From Fidelibacterota bacterium (GTDB lineage Bacteria > Marinisomatota > Marinisomatia > Marinisomatales > TCS55), in contig PBCB01000018.1 in the NCBI GenBank assembly GCA_002717765.1, positions 1-9,903 on the forward strand: DNA of 9,903 nucleotides, in the 5' to 3' direction. The position numbers were made by a program, and so were the translations under genes. Positions 1 through 9,903 of the stretch are shown here, one piece after another; the first letter of the stretch is position 1; every line of letters starts with the position of its first letter. Under the pieces are notes generated by a model. That model did not search any database. It saw only the letters and a program-made list of their open reading frames with translations, and had not been told where the DNA came from.

Positions 1-74
1 AACTTGTTATAGACGCTGAAACATAAAAGTATGTTCTGCAGGAGAGACACTTTCATAATGAATGAATTTAATGA

Positions 75-866
75 TTATCTCATTAAAATAATGAATTGAA
101 AGATTAAATCCATGGTATTTGTGATATTATATGATCCTCCTGTAAGAGGAGCAACGGGACCGGTAAGCGTGCTGCCTTTCCAGTGATAATCATATCCCAT
201 CACAAATAATCCATCACTTTCGCTTGCCAATGAATTAAAATCCCAAGCATTATTCCAATCGACAGCAGGTGTTGCAAGGGTTACCTGTGCATTGGGATTA
301 GAGCTTCGCAAGGAAGCCCTGAGATTTTTCACAAAAGTAACTAAGTTAGACTTTTGTGATTCAGGAAAAGATTCAAAATCGATATTTATTCCATCGGCAC
401 CAGCACGATCCACTTCGTATTTTAAATTATCAATCAATCGATTTTGATTTTCACTACTTCCAAGTAATGTTTCGAGTTTTGTTTTAGAAAAGAGAGTAAC
501 AGTTAAGACAACTTCAACACCGTTTTCATGAGCTTTATTGATTAGGTCTATTGCTGGCCATCCATGTAGATCAGTTAGTTCGCCATTCTCATTTGCCTCC
601 GCTGAAAAGTACGCGATTGTTGAAAGAAGATCGTAATTATAATTTTGCCATTTCGTTCCTTGCCAATAAGGATGATAGCCAAATACTTTTCTTGTTATTT
701 TTTTCTTTGTCTTTGATAAGGGATCTGCTGGATCGGTATAGGTTTTATAGAAAGGCTCGATGAAATTTTCATTATTGTATTCCAATTCAACTTGATGGAC
801 ACTTTTATACGTCTGCTGACTTAACGCAACTGAAAAGAGTAATACAAATATGAATCTATTATACAT
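75..866 (-). CDS. Secreted GH18 (chitinase-like) glycosidase, C-terminally short
   Basis: Predicted exported glycoside hydrolase family 18 protein, probably acting on chitin or another beta-1,4-GlcNAc glycan outside the cytoplasm. The 263-aa product starts with a short hydrophobic signal peptide (about residues 1-17, ending near ALSQ). The barrel starts at FGYHPYW (62-68). The family catalytic signature DGINIDFE lies at 158-165, with E165 as the expected proton donor, and the later MGYDYHW element is at 223-229. After about residue 250 the reading frame ends in an unfamiliar tail (DLIFQFIILMR). The usual strands 7 and 8 of the barrel, including the PYYG-type segment, are missing; GH18 domains of this type normally run some 80-100 residues further. 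No reading frame in the 74 bases beyond the stop restores a recognisable end. Its ATG (864-866) overlaps the 3' end of the upstream decarboxylase gene by 8 bases, which suggests translational coupling. GH18 membership is firm; activity is doubtful. Confidence 0.8.
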   Translation of the reverse strand: MYNRFIFVLLFSVALSQQTYKSVHQVELEYNNENFIEPFYKTYTDPADPLSKTKKKITRKVFGYHPYWQGTKWQNYNYDLLSTIAYFSAEANENGELTDLHGWPAIDLINKAHENGVEVVLTVTLFSKTKLETLLGSSENQNRLIDNLKYEVDRAGADGINIDFESFPESQKSNLVTFVKNLRASLRSSNPNAQVTLATPAVDWNNAWDFNSLASESDGLFVMGYDYHWKGSTLTGPVAPLTGGSYNITNTMDLIFQFIILMR

Positions 867-2103
867 CGCAGTGTGAAAAAATATCGTTAATTGTTTCTCT
901 TTTTCGGATAAGCTTATGGCTCGAATTATTCAACAAAACCTCAGCAGCTCTTGGTCTGGTATTGAAATTATGCGACATAGAATAGCCGTATGCTCCTGTA
1001 TCCATGATTGCAATAAGATCACCTTCATTTAACTTTGGAAATTCTCGATCAGTAGCTATTCGGTCTGTATTTTCACATATCTGACCAGTAAAGTCAACCG
1101 TATTTTCATTATCTCCATGATTACCAACCTTAAATATACGATGTTGCGCACCATATAATGCCGGGCGCATTAGCGTTTCCATACCGGCATCTATTCCAAC
1201 AAAATTTTTATAGCTATTTTTTAATCCTGTTACTTTTGTAATAATAAAACCAGCATCAGCAATAATTGACTTTCCTGGTTCTAGCCATAGGGATGGAGCT
1301 GTAGCTTTATCTGGATAAGCTGAATAGAATATTTTTGAAAGAGAGGAAAACATTTGATCAAAGTCTAATGGTTTTTGATCATCTTGATAAGGAATCCCAA
1401 AACCACCACCCATACTAATGAAATCAAACTTAATATTAAGGGACGATTCAATTTTCTTGGCATGTTCAATAATGGCAGATAAAACTTCAGTAAAAAACTT
1501 TTCATCTAGATTTCCTGATCCACACATACACTGTAGGCCAAATCGCTTAATACCCATATTTTGCGCTTGTCTATATGCGTCGATAATTTTTTCAGAAGGA
1601 ATACCAAACTTTGCATCCCTACCCCCAGTAATAATGCCTGAATATGATCCACCTCCAAAACCAGGATTCATTCTAAAAGATATTCGATCTGGAAGGCCGA
1701 TTTTATTAAGCCTTTCAAGAGAAGTGATATCATCCAAGTTAATATTACACCCTTTTTGAGTCGCCTCAATTAAATCAGCCTCTGATTCATAGTTTCCGGT
1801 ATAGATACATTCTGAAGGATCAATTCCAGAAAGTTCAGCGGCATAGATTTCTCCAGGGCTAGAGCAGTCACCTCCAATTTTTCCAAATGTATTGCGCATA
1901 GTTCGAATCAAATGGGGATTGCTATTTGATTTGATTGCATAGCAAATATGAAATTTTTCAAAATTAGCAGATAGCGCATTATTTAAATTAGAAACATTAT
2001 CCTCAATTCGCTCCTGACTATAGACGTATAATGGAGTTCCATACTGTTTTGCAATTGAGCCTAGCAGCTCTTCATCTATTATTAATTTTCTTAACGGATG
2101 CAT
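859..2103 (-). CDS. lysA: Diaminopimelate decarboxylase-like PLP enzyme (LysA family)
   Basis: Fold type III PLP-dependent decarboxylase of 414 aa, the usual LysA length. Expected reaction: meso-diaminopimelate to L-lysine plus CO2, in the cytoplasm. The PLP lysine is K58 in YAIKSN. Further support comes from RMNPGFGGG (144-152), the glycine-rich MGGGFGIPY (231-239), a CEN motif (343-345) matching the active-site CES, and the DTGAYGYSM segment (368-376) followed by RPRAAEVL, typical of LysA. Unusual points: the normally His-containing LHxHIGS segment reads LQCMCGS (190-196), so both histidines are absent; EPGR is EPGK (275-278); and CES is CEN. These changes could mark a diverged clade or a shifted substrate, so a related amino-acid decarboxylase remains possible. 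No clear Shine-Dalgarno precedes the ATG at 2101-2103. It is the first gene of a two-gene minus-strand unit and is divergent from the large plus-strand operon. Confidence 0.83.
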   Translation of the reverse strand: MHPLRKLIIDEELLGSIAKQYGTPLYVYSQERIEDNVSNLNNALSANFEKFHICYAIKSNSNPHLIRTMRNTFGKIGGDCSSPGEIYAAELSGIDPSECIYTGNYESEADLIEATQKGCNINLDDITSLERLNKIGLPDRISFRMNPGFGGGSYSGIITGGRDAKFGIPSEKIIDAYRQAQNMGIKRFGLQCMCGSGNLDEKFFTEVLSAIIEHAKKIESSLNIKFDFISMGGGFGIPYQDDQKPLDFDQMFSSLSKIFYSAYPDKATAPSLWLEPGKSIIADAGFIITKVTGLKNSYKNFVGIDAGMETLMRPALYGAQHRIFKVGNHGDNENTVDFTGQICENTDRIATDREFPKLNEGDLIAIMDTGAYGYSMSHNFNTRPRAAEVLLNNSSHKLIRKRETINDIFSHCDV

Positions 2104-2183
2104 TTTTTATTACATAAAATTATAAATAAATTTAAAACGTATTAGATATTCAAAATAAGACCAAAGTGACAAGGATATTTTCA
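2104..2183. promoter_or_regulatory. Divergent intergenic region, candidate promoters
   Basis: This is the only spacer between the minus-strand decarboxylase unit and the plus-strand operon, so promoters for both should lie here. It is extremely AT-rich. On the minus strand a perfect TATAAT (complement of 2119-2124) ends 15 bases before the decarboxylase ATG. That would give a very short leader and would fit the absence of a Shine-Dalgarno there. No convincing -35 partner is spaced correctly. No confident plus-strand promoter or operator palindrome was found by eye. Confidence 0.35.
2171..2175 (+). promoter_or_regulatory. Ribosome binding site selecting a TTG start
   Basis: AAGGA lies 8 bases before TTG at 2184-2186. 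An in-frame GTG at 2166 has no comparable upstream motif. This site is the main reason to take TTG as the start of the small membrane ORF. Confidence 0.45.
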
Positions 2184-2312
2184 TTGATTTTGCCTAAGAA
2201 AGAAAGTAAAAAGCTATCAAGCAAATGGGTGCTTATGTTTATTTTTATAATGTATGCCATTGTCTTTGTGCTCGTAGTTTATAATTTATATGTATATAAT
2301 TGGATATTTTAA
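2184..2312 (+). CDS. Small single-span membrane protein (42 aa)
   Basis: Short open reading frame in what would otherwise be an empty spacer, read from TTG 2184 to TAA 2310-2312. The product has a lysine-rich N-terminus (PKKESKK, residues 4-10) followed by a hydrophobic stretch from about residue 15 to 33 (WVLMFIFIMYAIVFVLVVY), long enough for one transmembrane helix, and a short aromatic tail ending NWIF. The positive charges before the helix predict the N-terminus inside. An AAGGA ribosome binding site sits 8 bases upstream. An alternative GTG start at 2166 would add six residues. It is 45 bases ahead of the aminopeptidase gene on the same strand and could be the first gene of the operon. 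I do not recognise the family and assign no function. The non-ATG start and short length keep confidence moderate. Confidence 0.45.
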   Translation: MILPKKESKKLSSKWVLMFIFIMYAIVFVLVVYNLYVYNWIF

Positions 2313-2357
2313 TTTATCAAATAGCCTTCTACTTAACATGTAGTAAATTGGAAACCT

Positions 2358-3722
2358 ATGTTTGATGCAAATATATATAGAGATCGAAGAAATTCACTAT
2401 CCAATGAAATGGATAATGGTTTGATTTTATTATTGGGGAATAAACCCGTTCCTATGAATTATCCATCTAATACATTGCGATTTCGACAAGATAGTAATTT
2501 CCTATATTATTGTGGTTTAGATTATGAGAATCTAAACTTAGCTATAGACACTACCTCAGGAGAGACAACATTATTTGGTGATGACTTAACTGTTGATGAT
2601 ATAGTCTGGGAAGGGGAGAGAATGTCAATCAAAAAGATGTCCGAATTAGCTGGGATTGATCATATTGCAAACAACTCTACTATTAATCAATTCATTAATA
2701 ATTCAGATAAAGCATATACTCTGCCTGCATACAGAGATGACCACAAATTCTTTTTAAAATCTATCTTTGGTTCAGAATCTTTCTCTTCTTCAAAATCTTT
2801 AATTATGAATGTTATTAAGCAACGCTCAATCAAGACAGAAGAAGAATTAACTGAGATAGGCTTAGCCCTAGAGGTCACATCTGAGATGCATAAGATTGCC
2901 ATGAAATCAACCCATGATGGATTAAAAGAACAGTCAATCGTTGGCTTGATTGAAGGATATGCACTTCAACATGGTCGCAAGATGGCATACCCTGTAATTT
3001 TTACGATTCATGGCGAGATTCTTCATAGCAATGTCTACGACAACACCATGAGATCTGGTCAGCTTGCATTAAATGATTCAGGCGCAGAATCCCCTCTGCA
3101 TTATGCAAGCGATATTACAAGAACATTTCCTGTAAGCGGCAAATTCTCAGATATACAAAAAGATATCTATAATTTAGTTTATAAGATGCAAGAAGTTGCA
3201 TTTAGTTACTGTAAACCAGGCACTTCGTATCGAGAAGCACATCTTGCCGCTGCAAAAATTGCGGTCTTAGGTTTAAGTGAGCTAGGACTAATGATGGGTG
3301 ACCCTGATGAAGCCGTATCCAAGGGTGCACATGCATTGTTTTTTCCTCATGGCCTTGGCCATATGCTCGGCTTGGATGTTCACGATATGGAAGGCCTAGG
3401 TGAAGACCTTGTTGGTTACGATAACGCCAATAATAGAAGCGATCAATTTGGTTTGGCCTATCTACGGCTTTCAAAAAACCTTGAACCAGGATTTGTATTA
3501 ACAGTTGAGCCTGGCATTTATTTTATACCGCACCTTATAGATCAGTGGAAAAATAGCGCCAAGCATAAAGAGTTTATCAATTATGATGCGATCGAATCAT
3601 TTAAAGATTTCGGTGGAGTTCGAATTGAAGACAATATTGTTATTACTAATGAAGGGTACCAATTATTAGGACCGCATATACCAAAAACGATCAATGAGAT
3701 TGAGGCCCTAATGCAGTCATGA
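2358..3722 (+). CDS. pepP: Xaa-Pro aminopeptidase, M24B metallopeptidase
   Basis: Cytoplasmic dimetal aminopeptidase that removes the N-terminal residue from peptides with proline in second position. The 454-aa product has no signal peptide. The N-terminal aminopeptidase P domain covers about residues 1-140, including RFRQDSNFLYYCGL (41-54), and the pita-bread catalytic domain covers about 165-440. All five expected metal ligands can be placed: D240 in LNDSGAE, D252 in SDITRTFP, H335 in HGLGHMLGLDVHD, E384 in TVEPGIYF and E424 in VRIEDNIV. Length and motifs match bacterial aminopeptidase P. The ATG at 2358 has a modest GGAAA about 4 bases upstream, and an earlier ATG at 2338 is followed at once by a stop. 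Its stop overlaps the next small gene in an ATGA junction, so it belongs to the same transcript. Within this operon it could supply free amino acids from proline-rich peptides, which is an inference from context. Confidence 0.93.
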   Translation: MFDANIYRDRRNSLSNEMDNGLILLLGNKPVPMNYPSNTLRFRQDSNFLYYCGLDYENLNLAIDTTSGETTLFGDDLTVDDIVWEGERMSIKKMSELAGIDHIANNSTINQFINNSDKAYTLPAYRDDHKFFLKSIFGSESFSSSKSLIMNVIKQRSIKTEEELTEIGLALEVTSEMHKIAMKSTHDGLKEQSIVGLIEGYALQHGRKMAYPVIFTIHGEILHSNVYDNTMRSGQLALNDSGAESPLHYASDITRTFPVSGKFSDIQKDIYNLVYKMQEVAFSYCKPGTSYREAHLAAAKIAVLGLSELGLMMGDPDEAVSKGAHALFFPHGLGHMLGLDVHDMEGLGEDLVGYDNANNRSDQFGLAYLRLSKNLEPGFVLTVEPGIYFIPHLIDQWKNSAKHKEFINYDAIESFKDFGGVRIEDNIVITNEGYQLLGPHIPKTINEIEALMQS

Positions 3723-3889
3723 GAAATTTTATTTGGCTGTTTTTATCTTCTTTCGGCATCATGTTTGCCATATTGTCCTGGCTCCAAGAATCACAAATTA
3801 TATCTAAAGACATAGGATCATTAAAAGGTTTTCTTGCGGTCTTATTAGGGGCATTACTGTATTATATCATTCCTAGAAAATTTAGCTGA
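3719..3889 (+). CDS. Small two-helix membrane protein (56 aa)
   Basis: Short gene starting with ATG at 3719-3721, overlapping the aminopeptidase TGA as ATGA, and ending with TGA at 3887-3889. The 56-aa product has a hydrophobic helix at about residues 4-22 (FIWLFLSSFGIMFAILSWL), a short polar loop with K30, D31 and K36, and a second helix at about 38-51 (FLAVLLGALLYYII), then a basic PRKFS end. This pattern suits an inner-membrane hairpin protein with both ends on the same side. The four-base overlap behind it and only 17 bases to the kinase start argue that it is translated as part of the operon. No family recognised; it may be a small accessory subunit or an unrelated conserved membrane peptide. 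Confidence 0.6.
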   Translation: MRNFIWLFLSSFGIMFAILSWLQESQIISKDIGSLKGFLAVLLGALLYYIIPRKFS

Positions 3890-3906
3890 GTTCATTCTCA
3901 ATTGCG

Positions 3907-4903
3907 ATGCCAAACGTTTTTAATACCCCTCCACCAAAATTCAATGAAGGACAAGTAGTTGATATTCTTTCAGAGCACTATGGTATAAACGGTTCAATCA
4001 AAGAGCTTATTAGTGACCGAGATCAAAATTTCAAAATTATAACAAAAGATCAGTCATATGTTCTCAAAATAGCTAATTCAGCAGAGTCAAAAGATATCCT
4101 AGATATGCAGAATCTGGCGTTGAATCATATTATAAATAAAGATTCATCTTTAGATATCCCCTATCCAATTAAATCTATAAATGATGAAGAAATTATTCAT
4201 TGTGAAAATTATGATTCTGGGTTTTATTTAAGATTATTATCATACGTTGAAGGAAAATTTTTATATGAAATTAAACCAAGTAAAAATTTGTTGTTTTCTC
4301 TTGGTGGTTTTCTAGGATACCTTGATCAATTATTAGAGGACTTTAATCATGATGCTACTGATAGAAAATTTATTTGGGATGCTAAGCAGATTGATGTTTT
4401 ATCACAGCAGCTAAAGTTTAGTGAGAATGACACATATTTAATTTCTTATTATATCAATCTTTTTAATGAACATATCATCGGTCAAGCAGACGCATTTACG
4501 AAAACAGTGATTCACAATGATGGGAATGACCACAATGTAATTATTAGTCACGATGAAAAAATAAAAAGCATTATTGATTTTGGAGATATGATCTATTCAT
4601 ATAAGGCACTTGAACCAGCTGTATGTATGGCATATATCGCGATGGAAAACCAAGATCCTTTTCCCCTAATTGCTCCATTATTGAAAGGATATCATTCGAC
4701 CAATCCTCTTTCTGTTTTTGAATTAGAATCGGTAGTGTATTTAATGTGTTTACGTATGTGCATTACCATTAATATGTCAATTTACAGAAAGCAGCTATTT
4801 CCTGAAAATCGTTACATATCTATTTCGGAAGATAATGCACGAAAATTTCTAGAAAAAATGAAAGGTCAAAATATTCAGAAATGGTCAAAAGATCTTACAG
4901 AAT

Positions 4904-4917
<14 letters not shown>
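3907..4917 (+). CDS. APH-fold small-molecule kinase, hydroxylysine kinase-like
   Basis: Cytoplasmic kinase of the aminoglycoside phosphotransferase/choline kinase superfamily, 336 aa, probably phosphorylating a hydroxylated amine or amino acid. Visible features: a nucleotide-binding region with DQNF (39-42) and the ATP lysine K54 in YVLKIAN; the catalytic Brenner-type loop VIHNDGNDHN (201-210) with D205 as likely base and N210; and the metal-binding IDFGD (223-227). From remembered sequences, the order DQNF, YVLKI.N, FIW, NDHN, DFGDM and QLFPEN runs colinearly with human hydroxylysine kinase (HYKK/AGPHD1), a closer resemblance than to antibiotic-modifying APH enzymes. The usual HGD is HND here. 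Its 3' end overlaps the following phospho-lyase gene by 14 bases. Kinase and lyase domains of these types are known as neighbours and as fusions, which supports a shared two-step pathway. The ATG at 3907 lacks a strong Shine-Dalgarno. Hydroxylysine versus ethanolamine or another substrate cannot be settled from sequence. Confidence 0.8.
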
Positions 4918-9338
<4,421 letters not shown>

Positions 9339-9340
9339 TT

Positions 9341-9345
9341 AAGGA
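9341..9345 (+). promoter_or_regulatory. Ribosome binding site of the symporter gene
   Basis: AAGGA lies 7 bases before the ATG at 9353-9355, in the 14-base gap after the beta-galactosidase stop. It fixes the symporter start and is one of the few clear Shine-Dalgarno sites in the window. Confidence 0.6.
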
Positions 9346-9352
9346 ATAATTA

Positions 9353-9903
9353 ATGAATACCATTTCAATAGTGACATTTATTCTTGCGACAGGATCTGTA
9401 GCATATTTCACATATAGGATTGTTCAAAAAATGAAAAAATCTAATAATGCTACTGAAGAATATTTTACCGGTGGACGTGCCCTTACTTGGCCTGTTGTGG
9501 CTGGTTCATTATTACTTACCAATCTTTCGACAGAGCAACTTGTTGGATTAAATGGAGATGTCTTTGGTGATAAGGCTATGGTGGGCTTGGCCTGGGAAGC
9601 GCTTGCTGCGTTTGCAATGATTGCCACGGCTCTAGTTTTTTTACCTCGCTATTTAGCAAGTGGCTTTACTACAACACCCGCTTTCCTTGAAAAAAGATTT
9701 GACAAAACCACACGATCAATGGTTTCAGGATTATTTTTGTTTGGTTATGTCACGGTACTTTTACCTGTGGTGCTCTATACCGGTTCATTGGCATTAGAGC
9801 GCATGTTTAATTTAAATATTCCATTGTGGTTGATTATAATTTTGATTGGTACCCTAGGAAGTTCTTACGCAATTTTTGGGGGGTTAAAATCAGTTGCTGT
9901 CAG
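9353..9903 (+). CDS. Sodium:solute symporter, SGLT-like, partial (3' end beyond window)
   Basis: N-terminal 183 residues of a solute:sodium symporter family (SSS) membrane transporter; the frame is open to the window edge. An initial hydrophobic helix (about 4-21) precedes a basic loop and the family hallmark EEYFTGGRAL (35-44). Further hydrophobic segments follow at about 47-64, 75-97, 123-147 and 157-175. Compared from memory with the Vibrio galactose symporter vSGLT, TNLSTEQ (56-62) aligns with its ANISAEQ, and WEALAA (81-86) with its YEWMSA. The galactose-contacting Asn, Gln and Glu would therefore be N57, Q62 and E82; vSGLT Ser91 is Ala here. FGGLKSV near the edge matches the family IYGGL segment. 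Placement 14 bases after a beta-galactosidase fits uptake of the released sugar with Na+. Other SSS substrates (inositol, sialic acid, amino acids) remain possible until the rest is seen. Confidence 0.85.
   Translation, partial: MNTISIVTFILATGSVAYFTYRIVQKMKKSNNATEEYFTGGRALTWPVVAGSLLLTNLSTEQLVGLNGDVFGDKAMVGLAWEALAAFAMIATALVFLPRYLASGFTTTPAFLEKRFDKTTRSMVSGLFLFGYVTVLLPVVLYTGSLALERMFNLNIPLWLIIILIGTLGSSYAIFGGLKSVAV

Noticed and set aside
1..74. Possible end of a plus-strand gene at the left edge (frame reading LVIDAET then stop at about 24-26)
   Set aside because: Only seven codons are visible, with no motif and no way to tell it from chance.
551..763. Plus-strand 70-aa open frame inside the GH18 gene
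   Set aside because: Antisense to a gene with clear GH18 motifs; composition looks like a frame shadow and there is no ribosome binding site or known motif.
1418..1759. Plus-strand 113-aa open frame inside the decarboxylase gene
   Set aside because: Lies wholly antisense to strongly conserved LysA motifs and resembles no family.
2311..2349. Interrupted inverted repeat AATTTA...CTAC/GTAGTAAATT before pepP
   Set aside because: Stems of 6 and 4 pairs are separated by a 12-base one-sided bulge and are AT-rich; too weak to call a terminator or riboswitch.
3202..3474. Minus-strand 90-aa open frame opposite the aminopeptidase
   Set aside because: Antisense to the metal-binding core of M24; its His/Arg-rich, low-sense composition mirrors the complementary codons of the real gene.
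9424..9627. Minus-strand 67-aa open frame opposite the symporter
   Set aside because: Antisense to the conserved SSS hallmark region; a shadow of a real gene.

Overview
The window is a compact, AT-rich (roughly two-thirds A+T by eye) bacterial stretch with two divergent gene groups and almost no spacer. Several traits fit a free-living, probably marine member of the Bacteroidota/FCB assemblage, for example a Marinimicrobia-like lineage: Asn/Ile/Lys-rich proteins, a GH2 beta-galactosidase with a lipoprotein signal, a GH18 protein with a short signal peptide, and inconsistent Shine-Dalgarno use. The phylum is an inference; no rRNA or marker gene is present.

Minus strand, 75-2103. A diaminopimelate-decarboxylase-like PLP enzyme is followed, with an 8-base overlap, by a secreted GH18 (chitinase-type) protein. 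The GH18 protein keeps its catalytic DGxxxDxE motif but stops before the last part of the barrel. The decarboxylase has unusual substitutions at positions that are normally strongly conserved.

Plus strand, 2184-9903. Seven tightly packed genes look like one operon: a 42-aa membrane peptide (TTG start, good ribosome binding site), an M24 Xaa-Pro aminopeptidase, a 56-aa two-helix membrane protein (ATGA overlap), an APH-fold kinase resembling hydroxylysine kinase, a class III PLP enzyme very close to the ETNPPL/PHYKPL phospho-lyases, a lipoprotein LacZ-type GH2 beta-galactosidase, and the start of an SGLT-like sodium:solute symporter cut by the window edge. Spacings are 45, -4, 17, -14, -11 and 14 bases.

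The most interesting reading is that the kinase and phospho-lyase form a two-step route that phosphorylates a hydroxylated amine (hydroxylysine or ethanolamine type) and then eliminates phosphate and ammonia. Their co-operonic neighbours are a beta-galactosidase, a galactose-type symporter and a prolyl peptidase. Collagen-type hydroxylysine carries beta-linked galactose, so the operon could be a salvage route for galactosyl-hydroxylysine from collagen-like glycopeptides. That is a hypothesis from gene order and family knowledge; the sequence alone does not establish the substrate.

No RNA genes, CRISPR arrays, insertion sequences or other mobile elements were seen, and no gene-free stretch reaches 300 bases.
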